Assembly (NCBI GenBank): GCA_947503925.1
Contig: CANNFQ010000001.1
Location: forward strand, 248,001 to 312,000
Direction of reading: 5' to 3'
DNA: 64,000 nt
From: an uncultured Paracoccaceae bacterium
GTDB taxonomy: Bacteria; Pseudomonadota; Alphaproteobacteria; Rhodobacterales; Rhodobacteraceae
Part shown: one piece after another, positions 22,885-32,017 of the stretch
How the letters are laid out: each line of letters starts with the position of its first letter
Numbering within the stretch: position 1 is the stretch's first letter
The notes under the pieces: generated by a model
Seen by the model: the letters and a program-made list of their open reading frames with translations, nothing else
What the model was told of the DNA's origin: nothing
Database searches by the model: none
Translations under genes and position numbers: made by a program

Positions 22885-23973
22885 TTGGAACAGGTAAGAT
22901 ATGGCATCATCGGTTGCGGAATGATGGGGCGCGAACATATCCAAAATATCAATTTGCTGCCGCAGGGCCGTGTGTCGGTCGTGTATGACCCGGTGGACGA
23001 ACTGGCTACATCTGCCGCCACATTGGCCGAGGATGCGCATGTAGCAGCGACATTGGAAGAACTGCTGGCATTTGAGGCACTAGATGCGATTGTCATTGTC
23101 AGCCCGAATTACTTGCATGTGCCGCAGTTGCGCCAGATCGTGGAAACCCGGCCATTGCCCATTCTGTGTGAAAAGCCACTGTATACCGATCCAGCGCACG
23201 CGGCGGAATTGGATGCCTTGTTCAAGGATTACCCACATCCTGTTTGGGTGGCGATGGAGTATCGCTACATGCCGCCTGTCGCCGCCCTGATCGCGCAGGC
23301 CGAACAAGCAACTGGCGGTATCAAGATGCTGACCATTCGTGAACACCGCTTTCCGTTTTTGCCCAAGATTGGCGACTGGAACCGATTCAACGCCAAGACG
23401 GGCGGCACGCTGGTGGAAAAATGCTGCCATTTCTTTGATCTGATGCGCCTTATTTTGCAGGATGAGCCCGTGCGGGTCATGGCCAGTGCAGGTCAGTCGT
23501 TGAACCATATCGATGAACGCTATGATGGGGTTGTCCCGGATATCTGGGACAATGGTTATGTCATCATCGACTTTGCCAAGGGGACGCGGGCAATGCTGGA
23601 ACTATGCATGTTCGCTGAAGGGTCGAAATGGCAAGAAGAGATCAGTGCCGTTGGCCCAAAGGGCAAGATAGAGGCGCTGGTGCCTGGGCCGGGCCGGTTC
23701 TGGCCCAAGCTTTTGGGCGCGCCGCCTGTGCCGCAGCTTATCATCAGCCCGCGCGCGCCAAAGGGCCCGATTATTGCGGAGATTCCTGTTGACCCGACAT
23801 TGCTGGAAGCGGGTGATCACAATGGATCGACCTTCTATCAGCACCAGCGTTTTAACGCCGTGATCCGGGGTGAAGGCGCGGTTGAGGTGAGCATGGATGA
23901 CGGCAAGCGTGCTGTCGCGATCGGTCTTGCCGCGCAGCAATCGGCAGCAACAGGGCAGGTCGTTACGCTGTAG
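22885..23973 (+). CDS. Gfo/Idh/MocA-family oxidoreductase
   Basis: A 362-residue NAD(P)-dependent enzyme. The Rossmann loop YGIIGCGMMGREH opens it, CEKPL near residue 93 is the family's catalytic lysine motif, and GGTLVEKCCHFFDLMRLIL near 170-188 is the active-site histidine region. The TTG at 22885 has AAAGGA seven bases upstream; an ATG at 22855, overlapping gntR, is the alternative. Some Gfo/Idh enzymes are NAD-dependent sulfoquinovosidases (GH188) found at the entrance to sulfoquinovose pathways. The location beside an SsuD/SmoC-like operon makes that a specific hypothesis; a plain sugar dehydrogenase is the alternative. The 3' end is two bases from the convergent AEC gene. Confidence 0.85.
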   Translation: MEQVRYGIIGCGMMGREHIQNINLLPQGRVSVVYDPVDELATSAATLAEDAHVAATLEELLAFEALDAIVIVSPNYLHVPQLRQIVETRPLPILCEKPLYTDPAHAAELDALFKDYPHPVWVAMEYRYMPPVAALIAQAEQATGGIKMLTIREHRFPFLPKIGDWNRFNAKTGGTLVEKCCHFFDLMRLILQDEPVRVMASAGQSLNHIDERYDGVVPDIWDNGYVIIDFAKGTRAMLELCMFAEGSKWQEEISAVGPKGKIEALVPGPGRFWPKLLGAPPVPQLIISPRAPKGPIIAEIPVDPTLLEAGDHNGSTFYQHQRFNAVIRGEGAVEVSMDDGKRAVAIGLAAQQSAATGQVVTL

Positions 23974-23974
23974 A

Positions 23975-24904
23975 TTAGGGCAGTATGAACAACCAGCACC
24001 AGACCGTCAGGATCGACGATGCCGTTCCGATCAGGACGGCAGAGGCAGCCACCCGACGCGCGGTCCCGTACATGTTGGCAAACACATAGGCATTGATGCC
24101 CGGTGCCATTGCCGCCGTCAGCATAGCCGAACGGATGCCGTCGCGGCCAAGGTTGCTGGCATGGGCCAGAACCCAAACGATCACCGGGTGCAGGATCAGG
24201 GAAACCGCAACGACGAAAAGGATTGTGCGCATGTCGCCCTCTGGCCTGTATCGGTAAAGCACGCCGCCTAACCCGAACAGTGCAGCAGGCAAGGCCGCGC
24301 GGATTATCAGATCCAGCGCATCTGTCAGCACGCCGGGCAGGGGCAGCCCGGTAACGTTCACGATGAACCCCAGTGTGATCCCCAGGATAAGGGCGTTGCG
24401 GAACATGGCATTCAGGACTTTGCCGGGCAGTCGTGCGAGGCTGCCGCCCCGATTGCGGGCAATTTCCATTGCGGTGATACCGACCGCGTAGCAGAACGGT
24501 GAATGGATCGCGATAATGGCGTAGTTGGCTGTCAACGCGTCTGCCCCATAGGCCCGTTCTGTGATGGGCAGCCCCAGCAACAACGAATTCGAAAACAGAC
24601 AACAGAACCCGATGGCAACGCTGTCCTCCCAACCGCGCCCAAAGATGTAGCGTGCGCCCATCATGCCTGCCAGAAAACCGGTGAAGGCGCCGGCATAGAA
24701 GCTGCCCAATAGGGCGAGGTCGAAATTCTGGCTGAGGTCCAGTGTCGAGATTGCCCGGAACAGCAGGCAGGGGATGGCAAAGCTTTGGGTGAATTTCATC
24801 AGCCCATCGACGCTGGCATCGTTGAAATACCCTTTCCAGACAGCCAGATAGCCAAAGCCGATGACCAGAAAGACGGGCAGGATAATGTCGATAAGTGCCG
24901 ACAT
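23975..24904 (-). CDS. AEC-family (auxin efflux carrier type) permease
   Basis: A 309-residue membrane protein with about ten hydrophobic segments. The opening LIDIILPVFLVIGFGYLAVWKG and the C-terminal MAPGINAYVFANMYG with its crossover proline-glycine are characteristic of AEC transporters. These export or import small organic acids in bacteria; the substrate here is unknown. Its start is five bases after the stop of the MBL gene, so it is probably the last gene of the tmk operon. Confidence 0.85.
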   Translation of the reverse strand: MSALIDIILPVFLVIGFGYLAVWKGYFNDASVDGLMKFTQSFAIPCLLFRAISTLDLSQNFDLALLGSFYAGAFTGFLAGMMGARYIFGRGWEDSVAIGFCCLFSNSLLLGLPITERAYGADALTANYAIIAIHSPFCYAVGITAMEIARNRGGSLARLPGKVLNAMFRNALILGITLGFIVNVTGLPLPGVLTDALDLIIRAALPAALFGLGGVLYRYRPEGDMRTILFVVAVSLILHPVIVWVLAHASNLGRDGIRSAMLTAAMAPGINAYVFANMYGTARRVAASAVLIGTASSILTVWCWLFILP

Positions 24905-24909
24905 CTGCT

Positions 24910-25713
24910 CTAGCGCACTGGAAAGCTGAGTGTCAGCCCATCAAATGCTGGCTGGATATGGTCCGGGGTTTCCTGTGCGACCGTTTCGTAGTCCAGATCG
25001 TTGTGCATATTGGTCAGCACGGCTTGTTTTGGGGTAACTTGGGCGATCCATTCCAATGTGTTGGCCAGATGCGAATGGGTCGGGTGCGGATCACGGCGCA
25101 GCGCATCGACAATCCAGCAATCAAGACCTTTCAACTTGTCCCATGATGCCGCCGGGATGGCCGACACATCGGGCAGATAGGCCACATCATCCACCCGGAA
25201 CCCCAAAGCGGTAATGCTGCCGTGTTCGACCTCAAACGGGGTCAGCGTGATCCGCCCTCCTGCGCCGTCGATATGGATATCACCGTCGATTTCATTCAGT
25301 TCACAAATCGGCGGGTAGGGCGACCCTTTGGGTTGCACGAAAGCATAGCCGAACCGGTTCAGCAGGTCATTGGTGGTGCCGCCATCCGCCCAAACCTGCA
25401 GCCGAGTCCGCATATTGAACACGATCATCCGCAGATCGTCGATCCCATGCACATGGTCGGCGTGCCCGTGGGTGTAGACCACGGCGTTGAGCCGCCCCAC
25501 CTGGGCATCGAGCAATTGGCTGCGCAGATCAGGTGAAGTGTCGATCAAAACCTGCGTAACATCATCGCCGCTTGTTCGCTTGATCAATAGTGAACAGCGT
25601 CGCCGGTGGTTTTTGGGATTTGTCGGATCGCAGGCCCCCCAAAGGCCGCCGAGGCGCGGCACCCCGCCAGATGAGCCGCAGCCAAGGATGGTGAAGCTGA
25701 GCGTGTCGCTCAT
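24910..25713 (-). CDS. Metallo-beta-lactamase-fold hydrolase (PhnP-like)
   Basis: A 267-residue enzyme with the metal-binding motif THGHADHVHGIDDLR near residue 82 and further ligands in FEVEHG, LPDVSAI and TNMHNDLDY. The opening TILGCGSSGGVPR is that of PhnP-type phosphodiesterases, which hydrolyse cyclic ribose phosphates and similar diesters. No phosphonate genes are nearby, so the name PhnP is structural only. The ATG overlaps the tatD stop by four bases (ATGA), the usual coupling in this conserved operon. Confidence 0.9.
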   Translation of the reverse strand: MSDTLSFTILGCGSSGGVPRLGGLWGACDPTNPKNHRRRCSLLIKRTSGDDVTQVLIDTSPDLRSQLLDAQVGRLNAVVYTHGHADHVHGIDDLRMIVFNMRTRLQVWADGGTTNDLLNRFGYAFVQPKGSPYPPICELNEIDGDIHIDGAGGRITLTPFEVEHGSITALGFRVDDVAYLPDVSAIPAASWDKLKGLDCWIVDALRRDPHPTHSHLANTLEWIAQVTPKQAVLTNMHNDLDYETVAQETPDHIQPAFDGLTLSFPVR

Positions 25714-26498
25714 GCGGCGGCCTTCCAGAAAAGCCGGTCGAAATTGGCCGTGGTTTGGGCGGCGAAATCTGCATAGGGCATGTCGAACAGCTCCGCTCCG
25801 ACCTTGGCCGTATATGCGGTATAAGCCGGTTCGTTGCGTTTGCCCCGGTGTGGTGGGGGCGCAAGATAGGGGCTGTCGGTTTCCACAAGGATGCGGTCAA
25901 TCGGGGCGGCGGCAAAGATATCGCGCAATTCCTGTGATTTGGGAAAGGCCGCGATACCGGACATGGACAGGTAGAACCCCAGATCAAGGGCGGCCTTTGC
26001 CAGTGAGGCGCTGCTGGAAAAGCAATGCATGACACATGTATAGGCGCCGTTGGCGTATTCCTCGGTCAGGATTTGTGCCATGTCATCGTCTGCCGCACGA
26101 GCATGGATGATCAGGGGCAGTTTGGTTGCGCGGGCGGCGGCGATGTGGATGCGCAGGGATTGCTGCTGAATGTCCTTACTGTCGGATGTGTAGTGATAAT
26201 CCAGCCCGGTTTCACCGATCCCGACGAATTTGGGATGCCGGGACAGGGCGATCAACTCGTCGGTGCTGGCCAGCGGTTCGTCGGCTGCGCTCATCGGGTG
26301 GGTGCCGGCGGCATAAAATACCGGCGCGTGGGCGTCGGCGATGGCCCGCACCTGTGGTTCAAGCCGCAACCTGGTACAGATCGTGACCATCCGTTCGACC
26401 CCTGCATCCAGCGCGCGCTGGATCACGGCGGGGCGTTCATCGTCAAAATCTGGGAAGTCGAGATGGCAATGGCTGTCGACGATTTTTGCTTCGGTCAT
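25710..26498 (-). CDS. TatD-family metal-dependent hydrolase
   Basis: A 262-residue TIM-barrel nuclease/hydrolase. Metal ligands are in VDSHCHLDF near the start, GETGLDYHY near residue 92, LIIHARAAD near 126, CVMHCF near 153, and VETDSPYLAPPP near 204. The family includes DNases acting in repair and DNA turnover and D-aminoacyl-tRNA-type hydrolases. The ATG at 26498 is preferred: it has GAGG nearby, just past the holB stop, and the metal motif starts at residue 8. holB-tatD adjacency is widespread. Confidence 0.93.
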   Translation of the reverse strand: MTEAKIVDSHCHLDFPDFDDERPAVIQRALDAGVERMVTICTRLRLEPQVRAIADAHAPVFYAAGTHPMSAADEPLASTDELIALSRHPKFVGIGETGLDYHYTSDSKDIQQQSLRIHIAAARATKLPLIIHARAADDDMAQILTEEYANGAYTCVMHCFSSSASLAKAALDLGFYLSMSGIAAFPKSQELRDIFAAAPIDRILVETDSPYLAPPPHRGKRNEPAYTAYTAKVGAELFDMPYADFAAQTTANFDRLFWKAAA

Positions 26499-26505
26499 GA
26501 CGCCT

Positions 26506-27612
26506 CTACGCTGCGGCGACACCTTGCGCCGTCTCTTCTATCTTGAAGATCATATCAAGGATCAACGCGGCAGGGTCAAGGTTCACCGCGCGCCCGTGGC
26601 GTGACCGGTTTGACAGGTCTTGTTGCAGTTGCGCCCAGCGACACGCGGCCCGGTCATCGGGTGCCAGCCGGGCCAGCAATCGTGCCTCGCCCGGCGCTCC
26701 TTGGGCATTGGGTTCGCCCATCAGTCCGGCCCGGGCAGCGCGTGACAGGAACATGTCCAGCAAATCCAGTACCAGCCCAAATCGGATATCGGCACCACGC
26801 CCCGCACAGCTTTCTGCGAGTTTGAGCGCCAGCGGCCTGTCGATCCGCGGCAGCCCATTCAGCAGATTGACCAGTTCAGCATAAAGCGGCAGCCCGTCAT
26901 GGTTCAAAAGCCGGATTGCATCGCCAGCGGAGCCACCTGCCAGTGTGGCCAGACTTTCGCTGTTTGCAATGTCATGGCCGGCTTGCGCTAGCGCCTTTTG
27001 CAGATCATCTGCCGATAGCGTGTTACAGCGCAATTCCCGACAGCGGGATCGGATTGTGGGCAATAGCCGCGATGGCTGATGGGCAATCAGCAGGATGGTG
27101 CAGTTTTCGGGCGGTTCTTCCAGTTCCTTCAGGATCGCGTTGGCGGAGTTGCGGTTCAGCTCATCTGCCGCGTCCACGATCACCACGCGGCGTCCACCAT
27201 CGGCGGCTGACATCTGGAAAAAGGTTTTCAGGTTGCGCACGGCATCCACGGTAATCTCTGCGCGCAGTTTCTTGGTTTTATCATCCCAGGGCCGCCGGAT
27301 CAGCGCCAACCGAGGATGCGCACCGGATTGGATCAGTCTTGCGTCAGGATGATCGGGTGAAACCTCCAACGTTGGATCGCCGAACAGCCCAGTCTCGGCA
27401 CCAGCCAAGAGGAAGGTGGCGATTTTCCACGCAAGCGTGGCCTTGCCCACCCCGCGCGGCCCGGTGATCAGCCAGCCGGAATGCAACCTGCCCGCGGCGA
27501 AAGCATCAAGAAAGTCCTGTTCGGCCTTGGCCTGCCCGAAAAGCTGTGCTGTTTCACGGGGGTGCGGTGCCCCTTCAACCCGGTCGGGTTCGGGGATGGT
27601 ATCGTCGCTCAT
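26506..27612 (-). CDS. holB: DNA polymerase III subunit delta'
   Basis: A 368-residue clamp-loader subunit. A P-loop (GPRGVGKAT, residues 51-59) lies in the AAA+ domain, followed by VDAADELNRNSANAILKELEEPP, the delta' Walker B/SRC region, and LLPTIRSRCRELR with the arginine-finger SRC motif. The C-terminal collar domain is present. It overlaps tmk by four bases (ATGA). It loads the sliding clamp as part of the DnaX complex. Confidence 0.95.
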   Translation of the reverse strand: MSDDTIPEPDRVEGAPHPRETAQLFGQAKAEQDFLDAFAAGRLHSGWLITGPRGVGKATLAWKIATFLLAGAETGLFGDPTLEVSPDHPDARLIQSGAHPRLALIRRPWDDKTKKLRAEITVDAVRNLKTFFQMSAADGGRRVVIVDAADELNRNSANAILKELEEPPENCTILLIAHQPSRLLPTIRSRCRELRCNTLSADDLQKALAQAGHDIANSESLATLAGGSAGDAIRLLNHDGLPLYAELVNLLNGLPRIDRPLALKLAESCAGRGADIRFGLVLDLLDMFLSRAARAGLMGEPNAQGAPGEARLLARLAPDDRAACRWAQLQQDLSNRSRHGRAVNLDPAALILDMIFKIEETAQGVAAA

Positions 27613-28217
27613 GCGTAGGCCGCGATTTCAGACGCGATCTGATCCGCCGTGCGATTGCCATCGATCAGGATACAGCGTTCCGGCTGGGCATGGGCGAGGG
27701 CGAGGAAGCCGTGGCGCAGCGTTTCCTGAAAGGGCAGGCCGAAATCCTCGAACCGGTCTTCGCCGGATTTGCGCGCCAGCCCACGTTCGAGGGCGGTGGC
27801 CGGGTCCATATCGATGATAAAGGTCAGGTCTGGCTCGCGCCCGATCATCAGACTGTGCAACTGGCCAACCATATTGCGCAGGTCGCCGCGCGTGGCCCCC
27901 TGATAGACCCGCGTGCTGTCGGCGAAGCGGTCAGAAATCACCGTCTTGCCCGCAGCCAACGCTGGTTCAATGGTCTTTTCCAGATGGTCCCGGCGCGCGG
28001 CGGTAAAAAGCAGGACTTCGGTTTCCGCTGACCACCGATCCGGATCACCTGTCAGGACCAGCTGCCGGATTTCTTCCGCCCCCGGACTGCCGCCCGGTTC
28101 GCGGGTCAAGACAATGTCTTGGCCTTGCGCGCGCAGGTGGTCTGCGAAGCGTCGGGATTGCGTGGATTTGCCGGAACCGTCGATACCTTCAAACGTAATG
28201 AAGCGGGGCGTTGTCAT
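27609..28217 (-). CDS. tmk: Thymidylate kinase
   Basis: A 202-residue kinase that phosphorylates dTMP to dTDP. The P-loop FEGIDGSGKSTQ is at residues 9-20, TREPGGSPGAEEIR near 37, and SDRFADSTRVYQG near 95 is the DR(Y/F) substrate motif. The lid RKSGEDRFE carries arginines. The ATG at 28217 overlaps the carboxypeptidase stop (ATGA) and matches the family start. Confidence 0.96.
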   Translation of the reverse strand: MTTPRFITFEGIDGSGKSTQSRRFADHLRAQGQDIVLTREPGGSPGAEEIRQLVLTGDPDRWSAETEVLLFTAARRDHLEKTIEPALAAGKTVISDRFADSTRVYQGATRGDLRNMVGQLHSLMIGREPDLTFIIDMDPATALERGLARKSGEDRFEDFGLPFQETLRHGFLALAHAQPERCILIDGNRTADQIASEIAAYA

Positions 28218-29395
28218 GCCTCTTCTGGTACCTCTTGGTCCCCGGCAGGGCCGAATTTGTCCCACAGCACCAAGGCCGCCGTGCGCAGGCGCGTGGTGAA
28301 ACCACCCCGTGCGACGTCGGCATCTGCCACCAGCGGAATGCGTTTTTCCGGCAGGCCCTCTAACGTGATAACCAGTTCGGCCAGTTCATCACCTGCGTTG
28401 ATTGGGGCCTCGATCGGACCGTCATAGACGACTTCCGCATCCAGCGTGCCCTGGTTCAGGATCGGCACCAGCAACGACAAATCCTCTGACACGGTCAGAC
28501 CGACAGAAGGGACGTCGCCCATCCATATGTCAGCCTGTGCGATACGTGTGCCTTCGCGGGCAACTTCCTTTTCTGCGAACTGACGGAATGCCCAGTTGAC
28601 AATTTTTTCGGCCTCTTCCGCGCGGGCGACCTGACTGTCGAGCCCGGTGATGACAAAGATGACACGCCGGTCCCCCTGTTTAGCCGAGCCGACCAATCCA
28701 TAGCCTGCTTCCTGCGTGTGGCCGGTCTTCAATCCATCGGCCCCGATACCCAGCGACAACAGCGGGTTGCGGTTGCGCGAGTTGGACGGCACGCGGCCAT
28801 CAAAAGCGAACTCTGTTTCTGCGAAAAGCGGATAAAAGGTCGGGTAATCGGTGATGATCCGGTTGGCCAGAATGCCAAGGTCTTCCATTGACATGCGATG
28901 CCCGGCGGCAGGCCAGCCGTTAGAATTGGCGAAAGTTGAATTCATCATGCCCATCTGGCGGGCGCGTTCGGTCATCATCCGGGCGAACCCAGCTTCAGTG
29001 CCATCGGGTGACAATGCTTCGGCCAGAACGGCGCTGGCGTCATTGCCAGACAGCACGATTACACCCCGCAGCAGGTCTTCGACGCTGACCCGGTCGGTTG
29101 TGTCCAGAAACATCGACGAGCCGTCATAGGCTGCCGCCTCTGTTGACACGGGCAGTAATTCATCAATTTCCAACCGTCCCTTGGCCACAGCCTCAAACGC
29201 CATGTAGATCGTCATCAGCTTTGACATGGAGGCCGGGGGCAGGGGGGTGTCTTCGTCCTTGGCCAAAAGCACCGTGCCGGTGGTCTGGTCAAAGACATAG
29301 GCCGCCTGCGCCCGTGTATCAAAGGTCTGGGCAAAGCTTGCTGAAGCACTCAAGAGCGTGGCGATCAGGCCGAGGCGCAGTGCGGAGAATTGCAT
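28214..29395 (-). CDS. D-alanyl-D-alanine carboxypeptidase (PBP5/6 type)
   Basis: A 393-residue low-molecular-weight penicillin-binding protein. A signal peptide ends at SFAQ (residue 23). The active-site motifs are Ser56-x-x-Lys59 (ASMSKLM), Ser116-Gly-Asn118 (VLSGNDA) and Lys223-Thr-Gly225 (LKTGHTQEAG). A C-terminal PBP5_C-like beta domain and an amphipathic end (near 370-390) would tether it to the outer face of the inner membrane. It trims pentapeptides from peptidoglycan. It sits between the SPOR lipoprotein and tmk, with a four-base overlap to tmk. Confidence 0.94.
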   Translation of the reverse strand: MQFSALRLGLIATLLSASASFAQTFDTRAQAAYVFDQTTGTVLLAKDEDTPLPPASMSKLMTIYMAFEAVAKGRLEIDELLPVSTEAAAYDGSSMFLDTTDRVSVEDLLRGVIVLSGNDASAVLAEALSPDGTEAGFARMMTERARQMGMMNSTFANSNGWPAAGHRMSMEDLGILANRIITDYPTFYPLFAETEFAFDGRVPSNSRNRNPLLSLGIGADGLKTGHTQEAGYGLVGSAKQGDRRVIFVITGLDSQVARAEEAEKIVNWAFRQFAEKEVAREGTRIAQADIWMGDVPSVGLTVSEDLSLLVPILNQGTLDAEVVYDGPIEAPINAGDELAELVITLEGLPEKRIPLVADADVARGGFTTRLRTAALVLWDKFGPAGDQEVPEEA

Positions 29396-29417
29396 CGTTT
29401 ATGCTCCTGTTATGGGG

Positions 29418-30431
29418 TCAGCTGTCAGCCTCGATCAGCACGGCGTCGATGAAACCGGCCTCTTTGATCCGGGCAAGGGTGGCGTCGGCATTTGCATCAT
29501 CCTCGGCCGGGGATGACATCACCAGCCAGACGACGCGGCCGCCAGCATCCTGGGCAACAACTGATGTGGGAATGCCGGTTCTGCGCAGCCGCGCGGCGGC
29601 CTCTTCGGCGTTGGGTTCAACACTGAACACCCCGATTTGAAAGCGCGGGCCGCTGGTGGCGGCAGGTAAGGCAACGGCGACGGGCGCCGCCTCTGCTACC
29701 GGTTCTGCGGGGGGCAGGTTGACTTCGACGATATCGCCGTCGTCGCTGTCATCCGTCTCCGGTGTCGCAGCTGCGGCAACCGCAGTTGCTGCGGGCAGGG
29801 TCACGGCGACGGCTGCTTCAGCTGCGGTGGCAGCGGTTTCGGTCGCGGCATCCGCAGCGGCTGTTACAGGTTCAAGCGGCGTCGCCTCTACGTTCACCGG
29901 GGTGGCAAGGTCGGCGACAACTGGGTTAGCGGCGGCTTCGTCCTGCGCTTCGACGGTTTCGCTGACTTCTTCGCGGCGCAGTGCGACAACATAAAGTTCG
30001 GTGGGCGCGCCGGGCAGCACGCCAAGCTCCTCTGCCACATCGGATGAGATTTGCAGCAAGGGGCCGGGGTTTTCGCGTTCACGCCGGAACAGCGCCCCGA
30101 TGATCGTTTCGCCGGTTGCAATATTGCGGATCAATGCGCGTTCGGGGTCATTCACATCCGGATGCGCCACCCAGGCACCGCCCAGCGACGGCCGTCCGTC
30201 CCAAAGACCGCGATCATTTACCTCGAAAATATCGGGCCGTTCCACGTCTTTTTCGGTAACGCGGGTTTCCAGTGGCACGCCGATCGTGGCTGGCGCGGTG
30301 TTCGCATCACTGCCCCCCCCGCCGGGGAAAGAGACCCCGCCGTTTTCGTCGCAGGCTGCGAGACCAAAAGCCGCGATCACGCAAAGTGACGCCCGCTGAA
30401 GTCTGGTTTGCCGAAAAATGATGCCCGTCAT
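29418..30431 (-). CDS. SPOR-domain lipoprotein
   Basis: A 337-residue secreted protein with a lipobox (FGLAAC, cysteine near 27). A globular N-terminal part (about 50-150) contains RPSLGGAWVAHPDV and TGETIIGALFRRE, followed by a low-complexity alanine/valine/threonine linker (160-260). The SPOR domain at the end (PRFQIGVFSVEPNAEEAAARLRRTGIPTSV) would bind denuded peptidoglycan at division sites. It begins 22 bases upstream of the carboxypeptidase gene and is probably the operon's first gene; a cell-wall pairing is likely. It resembles the SPOR part of RlpA without a convincing double-psi domain. Confidence 0.85.
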   Translation of the reverse strand: MTGIIFRQTRLQRASLCVIAAFGLAACDENGGVSFPGGGGSDANTAPATIGVPLETRVTEKDVERPDIFEVNDRGLWDGRPSLGGAWVAHPDVNDPERALIRNIATGETIIGALFRRERENPGPLLQISSDVAEELGVLPGAPTELYVVALRREEVSETVEAQDEAAANPVVADLATPVNVEATPLEPVTAAADAATETAATAAEAAVAVTLPAATAVAAAATPETDDSDDGDIVEVNLPPAEPVAEAAPVAVALPAATSGPRFQIGVFSVEPNAEEAAARLRRTGIPTSVVAQDAGGRVVWLVMSSPAEDDANADATLARIKEAGFIDAVLIEADS

Positions 30432-30727
30432 ATTTTGCCCCTTTATTCCGCCCTGATTTGACAGGGTCTGTCGCCCTTTGGCCTGCTGCCGTCACCAGCA
30501 AATTATCTGGCGAAATCGTTTGGTAAGCCCGTTCCTTCGCCTGCGCCCATGATTTTTCAGCAACGATAGCGTTGCAAACGCTGTTTTGGAAGGCTTTGCG
30601 CCATTTTGTCGGCGGATTTCCCCGAAGTTTGAGATTGCAGATTGGACCAGTGATTTCCGGCCTTGCCTTGCGCGTGGTGCCAATCGCACTTTCCGAATCG
30701 CAAATAGGGCGCTAAACGGTCCCGCAC

Positions 30728-30817
30728 GGAGGTTTGGCAGAGTGGTCGAATGCACCGGTCTTGAAAACCGACGGGCGTGAAAGCGTCCCCAGGGTTCGAA
30801 TCCCTGAGCCTCCGCCA
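30728..30817 (+). tRNA. tRNA-Ser (anticodon TGA)
   Basis: Acceptor arms GGAGGTT and AGCCTCC pair with one G-T wobble; the discriminator is G30814 and CCA is encoded at 30815-30817. The anticodon loop CTTGAAA gives TGA. The long variable arm (GGGCGTGAAAGCGTCCC) and the GGTTCGAATCC T-arm are those of serine tRNAs. About 296 bp on the upstream side, to the SPOR gene, contain no ORF or repeat that I can support. Confidence 0.97.
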
Positions 30818-30882
30818 TCATCCACATTTTTGCATTAATAATGCGACACAAGGGTATGATTGTGTTTTGTTTTCATGCCACG

Positions 30883-31812
30883 CTATTGCCGCGTGATGAT
30901 GAACGTTCCGACCCCATCATACTGTTCACCATTTGAATCCTGTGTCACGTCCAGCGCCAACACACCGCCCAGTTCATCTGCGTTTGGTCCGTAGAATGTC
31001 GCGTCGATCTCTGACGTGCCGCCGCATGCTCCTGTGCAGGTCAAATCCCCTGCAAAGCCATTGCTGTTGATCGTGGCGCTTGCCAGGTTCAGGTCAACAT
31101 TAACGTCGCCTGCGCCCGCATTGTAGGACCCATCGAGCGTGCCGCTGGCTGTATCATTGGCGTAGTTGGCCGTAATTTCGATGGTCCCTTCCATTTCGGT
31201 GCCCGAGGTGGACCCAACAACGGCGTCACCGGTGTCGCGCACCAGTCCGGATGCCTGAAAGCCGCCCTGATAGGTCACATTGCCGGTAACGGCATCAAAA
31301 CCGCTGATTGTGCTGGGATTCGTCTCAAACCCGAAAACGATATGTGTTTCCCCGTTCTGTGGTGAAAGGGTGCCGGGTTGGGCCGACCCGTAGGAAACAA
31401 CCTCGACCGCGCCCGCATAGGTGCCGGATCGTGACGGGTCGAAGACAACATTCACCGTTTGCCCGTTTGCCGTCAGCGTGCCGACACCATCTGTGACGGG
31501 CACGGCTTCGCCGAAAATCTGCACCGTGCCACTGCCCATATTTGTGCTGTTGCTGGTGAAGCCATTTCCCAGGGTGATGGCGCTGTCGGTGATCCCGGCC
31601 GTCGTGCCTTCGAACCCGGCGGCCCGTTGGGTGATCTCTTCGCCTTCTGCATCGCTGATCTCTTGACCTGGAAACCCATAATCCAGCCCGTTCGTGCCGG
31701 GTACGGGCCGGGCGGGGTTGCCCGAGGAGCTACCACCACCCCCGCCGCCACCGCATGCCGCCAAACCCAAAACGGTAATCAGCAGCAAGGGCATTGTAGA
31801 GAGGTTTTTCAT
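30883..31812 (-). CDS. TbpB-like beta-barrel surface lipoprotein
   Basis: A 309-residue lipoprotein with a lipobox (VLGLAAC) followed by a glycine/serine tether. The C-terminal half matches the transferrin-binding protein-like beta-barrel domain: alternating strands with EITANYANDTASGTLDG, and IDATFYGPNADELGGVLALD, the pattern FYGPxAxExGGVF of that family. ATG 31812 has AGGACC upstream; upstream in-frame sequence is the divergent region. Such proteins often sit on the outer surface and bind host or metal-carrier proteins; no TonB receptor or Slam partner is seen nearby. It is divergent from the serralysin-like gene. Confidence 0.75.
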   Translation of the reverse strand: MKNLSTMPLLLITVLGLAACGGGGGGGSSSGNPARPVPGTNGLDYGFPGQEISDAEGEEITQRAAGFEGTTAGITDSAITLGNGFTSNSTNMGSGTVQIFGEAVPVTDGVGTLTANGQTVNVVFDPSRSGTYAGAVEVVSYGSAQPGTLSPQNGETHIVFGFETNPSTISGFDAVTGNVTYQGGFQASGLVRDTGDAVVGSTSGTEMEGTIEITANYANDTASGTLDGSYNAGAGDVNVDLNLASATINSNGFAGDLTCTGACGGTSEIDATFYGPNADELGGVLALDVTQDSNGEQYDGVGTFIITRQ

Positions 31813-32017
31813 GGAAAGGTCCTGTCGTTTGGCACGTTTAGCGGCGACTATAACGACAAAGGCCTTCGGGTTGAAAGGTGGAGCGCCGCTTGTCCTGATT
31901 TTTGCCACAGTTGCCATGTTTTTTTGCAACCGAAATCGGAAGCCATTGATCGCGCGTACGCAGGCGGTATTGGCGTGAATAGAACCAGTATGTTTTGTGA
32001 CGAAGGATGATGTCCTG

